A DNA stretch of 64,000 nucleotides from Evansella sp. AB-P1 (GTDB lineage Bacteria; Bacillota; Bacilli; Bacillales; Salisediminibacteriaceae): positions 124,001-188,000 of the forward strand of contig NZ_JARUKY010000005.1 of the NCBI RefSeq assembly GCF_029688925.1, in the 5' to 3' direction. Below are positions 1 through 8,887 of the stretch, one piece after another. Each line of letters opens with the position of its first letter. Position 1 is the stretch's first letter. The position numbers were made by a program, and so were the translations under genes. Under the pieces are notes generated by a model that saw only the letters and a program-made list of their open reading frames with translations, made no database searches and was not told the origin of the DNA.

Positions 1-176
1 TTCACTAATAGAACAATAAAAGCTACTAACAAACTGTACGGTAAAGAGGAATTAACAATTTCATATTCCTCCATAGCAGTGTGCAAAAGAAAATATGCAA
101 TAAACCCTCCATATACTAGAGCTATCTTTTGATTTGTTAATTTTAATTTCCCTTTATAAGTGGATTCTGTCAGCAT
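1..176 (-). CDS. partial small membrane protein (5' part only)
   Basis: The gene runs off the left edge, so only the first 58 codons are visible. It starts at ATG 176, preceded by a perfect AGGAGG ribosome binding site about 6 bases upstream. The visible protein has a short basic N-terminus (TYKGKLKLTNQK), a hydrophobic segment at about residues 18-33 and the beginning of a second at about 46-58, so it is probably an integral membrane protein. It is divergent from the WYL regulator at 316, with about 140 bp between the two starts. I do not recognise the family from this fragment. Confidence 0.55.
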   Translation of the reverse strand, partial: MLTESTYKGKLKLTNQKIALVYGGFIAYFLLHTAMEEYEIVNSSLPYSLLVAFIVLLV

Positions 177-315
177 TCAAAACCCTCCTCTTATATGTTC
201 ATTTGGAATATTTACTCTCTTTTTCAAAAATGGTGTGACTGATATACTAATACTATAATGTGAATGTTTAGCTTGAAATAGGGTAAAAGTATTCCGACTT
301 TGAGGAGATTGGTCC

Positions 316-1659
316 ATGGGAAAAGAAAATTTTAAAAAGCAGCAGGAAATTATAAGAATGCTTTTTGTAGATAGTGGAGTATATAGTCGTGAAAAATTTT
401 CAAATATGCTAGGAATTTCCATTGATAGTTATGATAAAGCGAAGCTAGAACTTATAAAGATGATGGAACAGGAAGAGGAATTCGAGGACTGGTTTACTTT
501 TAGAAATAAACATGGAAATCCGCAGTTAAAATACGACTACTATAAAATAACCGATAACTATTTAACACTTTTATACCGAACAAAATCTATAACTACAAAT
601 GAGTTACAACGATTTATTTTTCTATTAAAAATTCTTCATCAACAGATTCGGAATCAAGATAAAGATTACTTAGAAAGAAAAGAAATAAAAGAATTGTTTT
701 TTACAAATTTACGAGATTCTAAAGGAAATCCTCTCGACATTGATAATAAAATATTAAAAAGTTACTTGGATTACCTAGTAGAAGTTGGTTATATTCAAGC
801 TGTGAAGGTAGGACGATCCTTCAAATACTCTATAAATAACTCTTTATATGAGGCGTTAACTAAAGATGAATTAATTGATTTATATTATTTCGTTGATTAT
901 GTATCGAGTACAGAAGTACCTTCAGCACAAGGTTATTTACTACGTGACACGTTAAGAAACCATCTTATTCATTCTTGTAAAATTGAGGAACAAGCATTGG
1001 ATGCATATATCTATAAATACAATTACTTTGGTAGAATCTTAGATGAATATATTGTGCTTAAGTTAATGAATGCCATCCAACATAAACAAATGGTTAAAAT
1101 TAGTTATTATCCTGTTAAAATGAAACGGAAATATGCCAGCATACAGAATGAGGAAATATCATCTAAACAAGAAATAATTACTCCAATTAGGATTGTTTAT
1201 GATTACCATTATTCAAGATGGTATTTAATTGCATACAAAGATGGTTCCGAAGATTTGATGAGATATCGAATAGACTTTCTTTTAGATGTTGAAGAAAAGA
1301 GGGCTGTGTCTTTAAATCAATTTGAAATGTTACAAGAACAGTGTGAAGAGGAATTAGACCATAGCTGGCTAGTAGAGCATAGAAACTTAGTTAAAGTAAA
1401 GGTGAGATTTTACTTTGATGCATTGAAAAACAACAATAACTTTATCAAGAAACGTGTTTTACAGCAAGGACAATGGGGTGTAATTTCTGAGGAAGATAAA
1501 GACTCTTTTGTTTTTGAAATTGAAGTTAACGGCACGAAGGAAATTAAACCTTGGATTCGAAGTTTCGGATCTAGTGCAGAAGTAATTGAACCAATTTATT
1601 TTCGAGAGGAATTTAAAAAAGAGTGGGAGGTTATTCAAAGCTATTATGAATCTTTTTAA
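316..1659 (+). CDS. WYL-domain transcriptional regulator, first of a tandem pair
   Basis: A 447-aa protein. Residues 1-45 look like a helix-turn-helix (YSREKFSNMLGIS followed by a recognition-helix-like stretch). Residues about 250-340 form a WYL domain: ISYYPVK, then the signature YSRWYLIAYKDG and a conserved arginine pair in MRYRID. WYL proteins are usually transcription factors that sense ligands or nucleic acids, often in DNA-damage or defence settings; the ligand is unknown. The start ATG 316 has GAGGAG about 9 bases upstream. Its 3' end overlaps the next gene, another WYL protein, by 14 bp, so the two are probably co-translated and may form a heteromeric pair like the actinobacterial PafBC; that comparison is inference. 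Confidence 0.8.
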   Translation: MGKENFKKQQEIIRMLFVDSGVYSREKFSNMLGISIDSYDKAKLELIKMMEQEEEFEDWFTFRNKHGNPQLKYDYYKITDNYLTLLYRTKSITTNELQRFIFLLKILHQQIRNQDKDYLERKEIKELFFTNLRDSKGNPLDIDNKILKSYLDYLVEVGYIQAVKVGRSFKYSINNSLYEALTKDELIDLYYFVDYVSSTEVPSAQGYLLRDTLRNHLIHSCKIEEQALDAYIYKYNYFGRILDEYIVLKLMNAIQHKQMVKISYYPVKMKRKYASIQNEEISSKQEIITPIRIVYDYHYSRWYLIAYKDGSEDLMRYRIDFLLDVEEKRAVSLNQFEMLQEQCEEELDHSWLVEHRNLVKVKVRFYFDALKNNNNFIKKRVLQQGQWGVISEEDKDSFVFEIEVNGTKEIKPWIRSFGSSAEVIEPIYFREEFKKEWEVIQSYYESF

Positions 1660-2494
1660 AAAGGTACATAACTACGAATTCCAAAGGCTTTTAAAAGGAG
1701 AACTATCTTATACTGAATATGATAACCAAAGGTTAAAGATAGAAACTGGCCCATTTTTACCAACCAACGATGAGTTAAAATGGCTCCGTTATTTTTTAAA
1801 TAAAGATGAAGGAACATATTTTCTTGGACAGACTAGTCATGAAAAATTAATTGATTTATTAAAATGTAAATCATGGACCGATTATGAGTCTTTCATTATC
1901 CAAAAGGGAAAACCAGAGGAGTATTATTCATGGAACAATGATCATAAACAGCTTAGAAAGCTGATCATTAATAAATGCATGATGGAACTATCGTATGAAA
2001 CGAAGGATGGAGAACAACATTTTTGCGTAAGAGGCCTCCCCTATAAACTAGAGTTTAATGTAATAAAAAAAGAGTGGTACCTTCTTTGGATTAGGGAGAT
2101 TGATCAACTTCAAAGAATCACACCACTTCATCAAATTTTAAAGGTTAGCGCTATTGAGACAGATACTATTGATCTTATACAGCTAGAAGAACAAATAATC
2201 AAAAGCATGACAAAGAAAAAACAGGTAAAAATTGAGATATCACCTAATTATAATCAGGAAATTCAGCGAATTTTTTATGCTTTTTCTTGTTTCGAAAAAG
2301 AAATTACTAGTAAAATTGACAAAGAACAAAATGTAGAAATCTTCCGTATACATCTCTCCTATTTTGAAGAAGAGGAAGCTTATGTTCTTTCTAAAATTAG
2401 GTTTTTAGGTCAACATATTAAAATTGTTTCACCAAAATCATTACAGGAAAAAATGTATGACACTGCTACAAAGGCATTAAATCGCTATGCATAA
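1646..2494 (+). CDS. second WYL-domain protein, translationally coupled
   Basis: Encodes 282 aa from ATG 1646, overlapping the stop of the previous WYL gene. An upstream ATG at 1586 would add 20 residues that merely read through the neighbour's 3' end in another frame, so 1646 is preferred; the GGGAGG at 1625-1630 is rather far away. The central part (about 105-180) resembles a WYL domain: KLIINKCMMELSYETKDG, then EWYLLWIREIDQLQRITPLHQI in place of WYLIAY...RYRID. No clear N-terminal helix-turn-helix is visible, so this partner may lean on the first protein for DNA binding. A strong bidirectional hairpin overlaps its stop codon. Confidence 0.7.
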   Translation: MNLFKKVHNYEFQRLLKGELSYTEYDNQRLKIETGPFLPTNDELKWLRYFLNKDEGTYFLGQTSHEKLIDLLKCKSWTDYESFIIQKGKPEEYYSWNNDHKQLRKLIINKCMMELSYETKDGEQHFCVRGLPYKLEFNVIKKEWYLLWIREIDQLQRITPLHQILKVSAIETDTIDLIQLEEQIIKSMTKKKQVKIEISPNYNQEIQRIFYAFSCFEKEITSKIDKEQNVEIFRIHLSYFEEEEAYVLSKIRFLGQHIKIVSPKSLQEKMYDTATKALNRYA

Positions 2495-2530
2495 GGATAT
2501 GGAGAAGTCACGAACTCTCCATATCCTTTT
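2493..2530. terminator. bidirectional rho-independent terminator
   Basis: A perfect 13-bp stem (AAGGATATGGAGA / TCTCCATATCCTT) with a 10-base loop, followed by TTTTCTT on the + strand. It overlaps the stop of the second WYL gene and lies just beyond the stop of the convergent CtaG-like gene, so it probably serves both. Confidence 0.85.
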
Positions 2531-2531
2531 C

Positions 2532-3344
2532 TTAAATTGCAAAAGATCTTTCATTTGAACGAGGACGGGTTGCTCTGAACCATTGATAGCATAAAAAAAT
2601 TACAATGACAATATCAACTGCATCTCCACCATAGTACATGATTATGCCTCCTATTTCTCCCTGTATAATTGGAACACCTAAAGGAGGATGTGCATAAATG
2701 TACTTAGATAAAATACCATGACCTGCTAATGCGAATATTAAAACGATGGCACGATAAATGTAATGAGTCCTTTTGTGTATTGGATCAATATATATAATAG
2801 AAATGGTAAACAAGTACCCAGCTATGAACACATGAAAATGCACTAATACATAGAGAACTGTATGTTGATGCATATAAGAGTAAAGCGAAGTAGTATAAAG
2901 TAGCCATAGCCCACCTACATTTAAAATGGATGCTACTACTGGATTGCATATAACAACAATAAATCTACTTTTTAACGCTTTAGATAAACGACGGGCTTGT
3001 GAAACAGGAATAGTTCGCATGAATAATGTCATTGGTGCTCCAAGTGCCATGACTAGCGGAGCTGCCATTCCAAATAACAGATGGACAAGCATGTGAATAC
3101 TAAAATTCGTATGAGACCACTCTGCCACTGGTCCTATAATAGATACAACAACACAAGACGTACCGAATATCCATAAGATTATACGGTAAAATGGCCATTT
3201 TCTTAAACGGCGATTAGACACAATTACAGCAGTAATGTATGTAACTAAAAGTAAAAGAAATGGAATAGCTAAAATTAATTGTGGGACAATACCTATTTCA
3301 TGATGATTAATGGAATGAATATGATTATTTAAATTCATGTTCAT
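2532..3344 (-). CDS. CtaG-family (caa3_CtaG) cytochrome c oxidase assembly membrane protein
   Basis: A 270-aa polytopic membrane protein with about seven hydrophobic segments and a His-rich N-terminus (NNHIHSINHHE). It has the caa3_CtaG signature in residues about 80-110: HMLVHLLFGMAAPLVMALGAP, with further histidines in the later helices (HQHTVLYVLVHFHVF). In Bacillus CtaG is needed for heme-copper oxidase formation; members away from oxidase genes are less well defined, and no oxidase gene is in this window. Its ATG overlaps the end of the DUF2243 gene by 20 bp, and this two-gene arrangement supports a shared job at the membrane, possibly metal handling. Confidence 0.8.
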   Translation of the reverse strand: MNMNLNNHIHSINHHEIGIVPQLILAIPFLLLLVTYITAVIVSNRRLRKWPFYRIILWIFGTSCVVVSIIGPVAEWSHTNFSIHMLVHLLFGMAAPLVMALGAPMTLFMRTIPVSQARRLSKALKSRFIVVICNPVVASILNVGGLWLLYTTSLYSYMHQHTVLYVLVHFHVFIAGYLFTISIIYIDPIHKRTHYIYRAIVLIFALAGHGILSKYIYAHPPLGVPIIQGEIGGIIMYYGGDAVDIVIVIFLCYQWFRATRPRSNERSFAI

Positions 3345-3831
3345 AAGCTCCAGCGTTCTCTCTATTTTGAGTAAACAATAATATTATGCCAATTAACACC
3401 ATGATTAAAGCAATTACATTCCATATTAAATCGTATACGATGACATTTTCTACATAACGGATTTGATGGATTTTCATCAGTTTATGTTGGATTGTCCCAT
3501 CATATAATTGAAAAAGCCCACCACCTAGTAATACTCCACCAAACCACTTCTTTATCCATAAACCATTCCTTCGACGAAGATCAGCAAACATAAATAATCC
3601 ACCTATTGTTGCAAACCAACTAAATGCATGAAAAAAACCATCTGAAATTAATCCCATATCTGTAGTGGACTTATCATAGAAATGATGCCAACGTAACAGT
3701 TGATGAAAAACTGTTTCATCAATAAAAGCTACTAAGCCAATTCCAAATAAAATGCCAGACCAAGCATTCCGTCTCTTTAATTTCATTTGTACAGATTTAT
3801 ATTTTCTCCCAATATACATCATATCCTCCAC
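3325..3831 (-). CDS. DUF2243 membrane protein
   Basis: A 168-aa protein with four predicted membrane segments. Family marks are GLVAFIDETVFHQLLRWHHFYD near residues 30-52, then DGFFHAFSW and LYDGTIQHKLMKIHQIR. The clustered His, Asp and Glu residues next to membrane segments are typical of the family and could bind metal or heme, but function is unknown. It is the promoter-proximal gene of a two-gene operon with the CtaG-like gene, overlapping it by 20 bp. RBS AGGAT lies before ATG 3831; two in-frame Met codons a few residues in are alternative starts. Confidence 0.75.
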   Translation of the reverse strand: MEDMMYIGRKYKSVQMKLKRRNAWSGILFGIGLVAFIDETVFHQLLRWHHFYDKSTTDMGLISDGFFHAFSWFATIGGLFMFADLRRRNGLWIKKWFGGVLLGGGLFQLYDGTIQHKLMKIHQIRYVENVIVYDLIWNVIALIMVLIGIILLFTQNRENAGAYEHEFK

Positions 3832-3913
3832 ATTCTAACTTGAACATAATTATCATTCCTAAAAAAATTACAAATTATGTATTTTTTATTCAGGGGGATG
3901 AACATGTTTTTAT

Positions 3914-4018
3914 TTCTATGAGCAATAAGTTCCTTTCTATGAGCCTTTTCAGTCCTTCTATGATCTATTTCATCCTAGCTATGAGCCCACCCTCCATTTC
4001 TATGAGCAAATAACAAAC
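3914..4018. repeat. degenerate 21-bp tandem repeat, five copies
   Basis: Five copies of a 21-bp unit starting with TTCTATGAGC. The CTATGA core begins at 3916, 3937, 3958, 3979 and 4000, exactly 21 bases apart; the rest of each unit is variable and pyrimidine-rich. No continuous reading frame spans the array. It fills the gap between the DUF2243 gene and the 43-aa gene. A small perfect palindrome (TCAGAC-CTAA-GTCTGA, 4046-4061) follows it. Confidence 0.8.
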
Positions 4019-4143
4019 ATTCACATCTAAATGCTTACTAACATTTCAGACCTAAGTCTGAGTTGAAACCAATCTTTGGTTCGTTTTTATAAGAAGAAAT
4101 ATTGGATAAACTAAGATTAAGAAAATAACAGGAGGTAATTAAT

Positions 4144-4275
4144 ATGATCCTATCCTTATTAAGAATTAGAAAAAAAGGAAGTAAAGGGAACATTTATAAT
4201 ATTGAAAAAGCTGAACAAAGATTGCACCAACATAAAATGGATGTTCATAAACGTCAGCAAATAAGAATTCTATAA
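4144..4275 (+). CDS. 43-aa basic hypothetical protein
   Basis: An ATG at 4144 follows a perfect AGGAGG at spacing 7 (AGGAGGTAATTAAT) and opens a 43-codon frame ending in TAA at 4275. The product is short and very basic (RIRKKGSKG at residues 7-15, then a Lys/His/Gln-rich helix such as QRLHQHKMDVHKRQQ). I do not recognise the family. The excellent ribosome binding site, isolated position and downstream terminator argue that it is really translated; a short amphipathic or nucleic-acid-associated peptide is possible but not shown. Confidence 0.55.
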   Translation: MILSLLRIRKKGSKGNIYNIEKAEQRLHQHKMDVHKRQQIRIL

Positions 4276-4340
4276 GTTTTACAGTTAAAGACAGTCCACC
4301 ACGCCTCTTTCAAAATTAAAATTTCCATTCTCAATAACAA

Positions 4341-4400
4341 GAAAAAGAGGATGCCTTATGAGGAAAAACACTTTCCACTACAAGACACCCTCTCTTTTCT
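4341..4400. terminator. hairpin terminator between convergent genes
   Basis: The left arm AAAAAGAGGATG (from 4342) pairs with CACCCTCTCTTTT (ending about 4399) with one bulge and one mismatch. On the minus strand the left arm gives a T-rich tail (CTCTTTTTCTT), as expected for the DUF2512 gene that stops at 4404. It may also stop transcription from the 43-aa gene. Confidence 0.65.
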
Positions 4401-4403
4401 ATA

Positions 4404-4877
4404 CTAATCCTTTTCCCTTTTTATTTTCTTATCTGGTTTCGCTTTTTTCACCTCAGATACTTCCATCTCCTCAGAAAATTCAGTAGCAAAGTTTAGGCTT
4501 GGAACAACCCATACGGCCCCTTGTTTCTCCTTTGTTAATAAAGTTTGCGTTAAATAATGATGAAAGAACCATTCACCTATTGAAATACTCACAGCAGCAA
4601 AAAAAGCAACTATCCCATATACCATTACTGTCTCAATAAAAATAGATCCCAAAATGATGGTACCAAAATATGTTAAACCAAAGTCTCCAAAGGTTGCAGC
4701 TAAATGCCCGTATTTAGATAATATAAATAAATCTCCTATGACATAGGTTGTAATTGTAAGAAAAAATGAGACTATGAGGATATCCACTAATGATGTTCCA
4801 CTATACATCGTAAAGATGACAAATAATATAGCTGAAACTAATATGTATTTTATAAGCAATGGGATTATATGTTTCAC
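4404..4877 (-). CDS. DUF2512 (YndM-like) membrane protein
   Basis: A 157-aa protein with four membrane helices. The family pattern is clear: KYILVSAILF in the first helix, then TYVIGDLFILSKYGHLAATFGDFGLTYFG across the second and third, and a charged, Lys-rich cytoplasmic tail (KKAKPDKKIKREKD). DUF2512 proteins are restricted to Bacilli; B. subtilis YndM is an example and has no established biochemical role. The gene stands alone, with a terminator just downstream and a minus-strand terminator-like hairpin upstream of its promoter region. Confidence 0.8.
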   Translation of the reverse strand: MKHIIPLLIKYILVSAILFVIFTMYSGTSLVDILIVSFFLTITTYVIGDLFILSKYGHLAATFGDFGLTYFGTIILGSIFIETVMVYGIVAFFAAVSISIGEWFFHHYLTQTLLTKEKQGAVWVVPSLNFATEFSEEMEVSEVKKAKPDKKIKREKD

Positions 4878-4992
4878 TTTAGCACTCCTCTTTTTTGCAT
4901 TATTTCATTGTATCAAAAGTAATCCTGTTCTTTACTATTCAATATCTATCCTGTCCTCTTTTCTAGAGCAACATACTTTTCCAGTACACAAA

Positions 4993-5019
4993 AAACCTCG
5001 GAAGATTAGTCCGAGGTTT
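4993..5019 (-). terminator. minus-strand rho-independent terminator
   Basis: A perfect 10-bp stem (AAACCTCGGA / TCCGAGGTTT) with a 7-base loop. Only the minus-strand direction has a run of T after the stem (GAGGTTTTTTG). The nearest minus-strand gene upstream of it is the FAH-family gene, 870 bp away across the repeat arrays, so either that mRNA carries the repeats in its 3' UTR or the hairpin is left from a lost gene. Confidence 0.65.
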
Positions 5020-5177
5020 ACGTTCCATAATATATTTCCAATGGCTACAAAAATGGATAGAACTACTATGCAAGAAAACACTTGCACCATGCAGGATGAA
5101 AATATTCTTTCTAAGGTATACTACCTACCCGCATTTCTGCATTTCGCCGTTTGCGGTAAGATAGGCGGCTTCTTTCT

Positions 5178-5437
5178 TATTTTCAGGGTAGTCCACCTAT
5201 GTAAGAAAAAACTTTCACCATGGAGGATGTAAATGCTCATCAAGTTAGTTCATCCGTTACTGGTGAACGCTTTCCGTGGGGCACGGCCTCAACTTCCTAC
5301 CACTTACTCAGTAAGTGCTAGGGGATTTTCAGCTCGTGCTGATCCCACAGGAGTCGTCACCCTTCACTCCTGAACGGTCTATTTTCAGGGTAGTCCGCCG
5401 ATGCAAGTGAAGATTTGCACCATGGGAGATGAAAATA
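5178..5437. repeat. composite dispersed repeat element, copy 1
   Basis: This element begins and ends with TATTTTCAGGGTAGTCC (5178 and 5380, 202 bp apart), each time followed by a motif related to ATGCAAGTGAAGATTTGCACC and ATGGAGGATGAAAAT. Between them lie TTCATCCGTTACTGG, CCGTGGGGCACGGCC, and a hairpin in which ACTTAC and GTAAGT pair around TCA (about 5300-5325). Related copies occur at 19783, 25586, 29262 (eroded) and twice in opposite orientation at 32265-32782. A further fragment is at 5067-5107. A single 52-bp-family unit sits at 5128-5166 next to it. Confidence 0.8.
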
Positions 5438-5448
5438 TTTCTATCTAG

Positions 5449-5812
5449 CGGCTTCATTCTCACCGCATTTTCGTTTTTCCACCGTTTGTGGGAACAAAAG
5501 CGGCTTCCTTCATCCCGCATATTCGTTTTTCCACCGTTTGTGGGAACAAAAACGGCTACATTCATCCCGCATTTTTGTTTTTCCACCATTTGTGGGAACA
5601 ATAGTGGCTTCATTCATCCCGCATTTTTGTTTTTCCATAATTTGCGGGAACAAAAGCGGCTTCCTTCATCCCGCATTTTTGTTTTTCCACCATTTGCGGG
5701 AACAAAAGCGGCTTCCTTCATCCCGCATTTTTGTTTTTCCATCATTTGCGGGAACAATAGTGGCTTCATTCATCCCACATTTTTGTTTTTCCATAATTTG
5801 CGGGAACAATAT
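5449..5812. repeat. seven exact-period 52-bp tandem repeats
   Basis: Seven units begin with CGGCTTC/TGGCTTC at 5449, 5501, 5553, 5605, 5657, 5709 and 5761, each exactly 52 bp, with scattered substitutions and no indels. Each unit carries an inverted repeat (TCCCGCA near base 13 and TGCGGGA near base 41, with small variations that mostly keep G-U pairing on one strand). Because 52 is not a multiple of 3 the reading frame rotates, so open frames across the array are incidental. The array is followed by the TATTTTCAGGGTAG motif of the composite element at 5829. Two diverged units with the same period lie at 42471-42574. Confidence 0.9.
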
Positions 5813-5885
5813 CGAGTCTTCTTTCGTATTTTCAGGGTAGTCACTTGGTAATTTAATAAGTTCCACTCTAATGGTACTGTAACAT

Positions 5886-6815
5886 TTATTTTCCGATTTT
5901 ATCTATTTTATTATATACAGACTTTGTTAGTAGAACATCATTTGCTAATACGCCAATTCCTGACACTTCAATTTCTATTCGATCTCCTTCTTGAAGGGTA
6001 AATTCATCAGGTGGAATAATACAAGTACCTGTAAGTAAAACTGTGCCATCGAAAATTTCATTATCTCTTATTAAAAATTCAATTAATTCTTCGTATTTTC
6101 TTTTTAATTGTGATGTACTTGCTTCTCCTTCAAACAATATATCTCCATTTCGATAAATACGGCAATTTATTCTCAAATTATAAGGATCATCCATTGTTTC
6201 TACTAATCTAACGGAAGGACCAAAGGAACAAGAGTTTTTCCATATCTTTGCTTGAGGTAAATACAAAGGATTTTCTCCTTCAATATCACGACTACTCATA
6301 TCATTTCCTGCAGTAAAGCCAATGATCTCTCCTTCCCCGCTTAATACTAACCCTAATTCCGGTTCTGGAATTTGCCATTTTGAATCACTTCTAATACAAA
6401 CAGGCTTTTTAGGAGGAACTGTTCTAGCACTTGTGGATTTTAAGAAAAGCTCTGGACGCACAGCATCGTACACTCGATCATAAACAGAAAGACTTCCTTC
6501 TTGTTTATTTTCCATTTCTAAATTTCGTGCGATTCTACTATTTTCGTATGTAACACCACATGCCCATACCTCAGGAGCATCTACTGGTGTTAGTAATTCC
6601 AAGGTTTCATAGTGATAGATAGGTGACCGATCTTTAAAATTGAGTTCAGTAATAAATTCAGAAAGTGATTGCTTCTTTTCGGTTGCTAATTTATGAAGAG
6701 CAATTAGATCGTTTATTCTTTCCTCAATTAAACTAGAAATCTCATAAACTTTATTTTTTTCACAAACACCTAAGGTAACTTCCTTACGATCATTAAAAAA
6801 ACGAATAATATTCAA
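5886..6815 (-). CDS. FAH-family hydrolase/dehydratase, probable 2-dehydro-3-deoxy-D-pentonate dehydratase
   Basis: The product belongs to the fumarylacetoacetate hydrolase fold. The C-terminal half has the metal-site pattern PEPELGLVL, then GFTAGNDMSSRDIEGENP and LPQAKIWKNSCSFGP. In the neighbourhood of a YjhG-type dehydratase, the natural assignment is dehydration of 2-keto-3-deoxy-xylonate (or arabinonate) to alpha-ketoglutarate semialdehyde, the Weimberg-type oxidative pentose route; that is inferred from context. I place the start at TTG 6815, which has AAGGAG 8 bases upstream; a GTG at 6824 overlaps the preceding stop but sits directly on the Shine-Dalgarno sequence. It is the last gene of the GntR operon. 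No semialdehyde dehydrogenase gene is in the window. Confidence 0.75.
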   Translation of the reverse strand: MNIIRFFNDRKEVTLGVCEKNKVYEISSLIEERINDLIALHKLATEKKQSLSEFITELNFKDRSPIYHYETLELLTPVDAPEVWACGVTYENSRIARNLEMENKQEGSLSVYDRVYDAVRPELFLKSTSARTVPPKKPVCIRSDSKWQIPEPELGLVLSGEGEIIGFTAGNDMSSRDIEGENPLYLPQAKIWKNSCSFGPSVRLVETMDDPYNLRINCRIYRNGDILFEGEASTSQLKRKYEELIEFLIRDNEIFDGTVLLTGTCIIPPDEFTLQEGDRIEIEVSGIGVLANDVLLTKSVYNKIDKIGK

Positions 6816-6820
6816 TCCAC

Positions 6821-8815
6821 TCACTCCTTCACTGTTTGATTTTCAGAAGCTTCCATAATAAGACCTTTACGAATCAGTTCCACAATTCGATCTGTATCAT
6901 AAACACTTCCTTTCCACGTTCCTCCACTTGCTGCTTGTAAAGCTGCCCACAGACGCGTGTCGTCTGGAAGGTCTGGATTAGGTCCTAATTGCGGGTTTGG
7001 TGTACGATTGTTTAATACATTTGCACCTTCCGTTGGAGAAAACTCACGATCCTCTTCACCGACAAAGTGAACGGAAGCATGAAGTTTTTTACAATCAATT
7101 ATCACCTCTACTGTATCTCCATCTCTTAGCTTCCCAATTGGACCTCCGGCTAGTGCTTCGGGTCCTACATGTCCAATACATGCCCCTGTTGACACACCTG
7201 AAAAACGGGCATCTGTAATTAACGTAACGTATTTTCCAAAAGACAAATGCTTTAGGGCAGAGGTAAGCTGATATGTTTCCTCCATTCCCGTCCCAGAAGG
7301 ACCACAGCCAATTAATGCCATAACATCGCCTGCAACAATTTTATCTGTTTTAATTGCTTGAATAGCCGATTTTTCCGAAGTAAAAACCTTTACTTTTCCC
7401 TTGTGACGATACACGCCTTTATCATCTAACATTGTGGAATCAATGGAGGTAGATTTTACAACTGCTCCTTCTGGTGCTATATTTCCCGTTGGAAATGTTA
7501 TTGTTGCTGTCATTCCATATGCTTTTGCTTTTTCAGGATCCATAATGACATTATCAGGATCTATTCCATCCTTTTCTATTAATTGCTGTCTTACAAGTTT
7601 ACGTCTATCTGAATTTTCCCACCAATTTAGAACATCTTTCAATTGCATTCCACTAATGGTCATGACACTTTCGTCTAACAGATTTAAATTTCTTAAATGA
7701 AGCATGACTTCTGGCACACCACCAGCTAAAAATACACGGACAGTTGGGTGATCTATTGGACCATTTGGTAATGCACTAACTAAACGAGGAACCTTTCGAT
7801 TAATTTCAATCCAATCTGACACATCTGGTATAGAACAACCTGCAGCATGAGCAATGGCAGGAATATGTAATAATAAGTTTGTTGATCCACCAAAAGCAGC
7901 ATGAACAACCATTGCGTTACGAATCGCTGCATCAGTCAAAATATCCTTCATTTTTAACCCGTTAGAAGCTGCTGCTAAAACGGCACGTGCTGATTGACGA
8001 CTCATTTCTTCCCAAACCAATTGTCCTGATGGAGATAATGCAGAATGAGGTAATGACATTCCTAATGCTTCAGAAACAACCTGCGCACTTGCTGCAGTAC
8101 CTAAAAACTGACAACCACCACCTGGTGTTGCACATGCTCGACATCCAAGCTCTGCTGCTTCCTTCAATGATATTTCCTTCTTCGAATAACGAGCACCGAT
8201 CGTTTGAATTTTCCCTGCATCCTCTCCGTTCTCAGGGGGTAATGTCACTCCACCAGGAATAACAATACCTGGTAAATCATGCATGGATGCAACTGCCATC
8301 ATCATTGCAGGTAACCCTTTATCACAAGTAGCTACTCCTATGACTGCTTCTCTATTTGGTAAGGATCTAATTAATCGACGATATACCATTGCAGCATCAT
8401 TTCGATACGGAAGGGAATCAAACATCCCCTTTGTACCTTGTGTTCTTCCATCACAAGGGTCACTAACAAAACCAGCAAAAGGAATATTTCCTAATCGATT
8501 AATTTCTTCTGCTGCACCTTTCATGAGATTACTAATCTCCCAATGCCCAGTATGGTAACCAAGAGCTAAAGGCTTGTCATTCTCATCTTTAATTCCTCCT
8601 TGAGTCCCAAGGATTAATATTTGCTTACCTAAAAGCTTAGATGGATCCCAGCCCATTCCAACATTTTGAGATAATCCAAACAAGTCACCACTAGGAGAAT
8701 GCAATAGCATGTCTGATGTTAATGGTAGTTCTCCTGTGGGACCTGGAGCACATGTTTCAATCTCTTTAAGCATCTCTGTATTAGTCCCCATAATCGAATC
8801 AAAATTATTTGTCAT
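6821..8815 (-). CDS. IlvD/Edd-family dehydratase, YjhG/YagF type (D-xylonate dehydratase)
   Basis: A 664-aa enzyme of the IlvD/Edd superfamily, the length of the YjhG/YagF branch, whose E. coli members dehydrate D-xylonate to 2-keto-3-deoxy-xylonate. Cysteines that can hold the Fe-S cluster are in [24 protein letters not shown] and ACATPGGGC; further family segments are [24 protein letters not shown] and [23 protein letters not shown] near the C-terminus. ATG 8815 follows GGAGGGGA. It lies between the GntR regulator (72-bp gap) and the FAH-family gene (5 bp). No truncation is seen. The exact sugar acid is inferred from the family, not shown. Confidence 0.85.
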   Translation of the reverse strand: MTNNFDSIMGTNTEMLKEIETCAPGPTGELPLTSDMLLHSPSGDLFGLSQNVGMGWDPSKLLGKQILILGTQGGIKDENDKPLALGYHTGHWEISNLMKGAAEEINRLGNIPFAGFVSDPCDGRTQGTKGMFDSLPYRNDAAMVYRRLIRSLPNREAVIGVATCDKGLPAMMMAVASMHDLPGIVIPGGVTLPPENGEDAGKIQTIGARYSKKEISLKEAAELGCRACATPGGGCQFLGTAASAQVVSEALGMSLPHSALSPSGQLVWEEMSRQSARAVLAAASNGLKMKDILTDAAIRNAMVVHAAFGGSTNLLLHIPAIAHAAGCSIPDVSDWIEINRKVPRLVSALPNGPIDHPTVRVFLAGGVPEVMLHLRNLNLLDESVMTISGMQLKDVLNWWENSDRRKLVRQQLIEKDGIDPDNVIMDPEKAKAYGMTATITFPTGNIAPEGAVVKSTSIDSTMLDDKGVYRHKGKVKVFTSEKSAIQAIKTDKIVAGDVMALIGCGPSGTGMEETYQLTSALKHLSFGKYVTLITDARFSGVSTGACIGHVGPEALAGGPIGKLRDGDTVEVIIDCKKLHASVHFVGEEDREFSPTEGANVLNNRTPNPQLGPNPDLPDDTRLWAALQAASGGTWKGSVYDTDRIVELIRKGLIMEASENQTVKE

Positions 8816-8887
8816 TTTACGTCCCCTCCAGCTTTATATGATCAATGACACACCGAAGATTGATAGCGGATACATCTTTTCCACTTC

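Noticed and set aside
4774-5232. 152-codon frame on the + strand
   Set aside because: It overlaps the DUF2512 gene in antisense and runs into repeat DNA; no ribosome binding site.
5449-5812. CRISPR array
   Set aside because: The whole 52-bp unit repeats; there are no unique spacers between short repeats, and no cas genes are present.
5329-5866. Open frames on both strands across the 52-bp repeats as protein genes
   Set aside because: They have no ribosome binding site, and the period rotates the frame, so they stay open only because the unit lacks stops.
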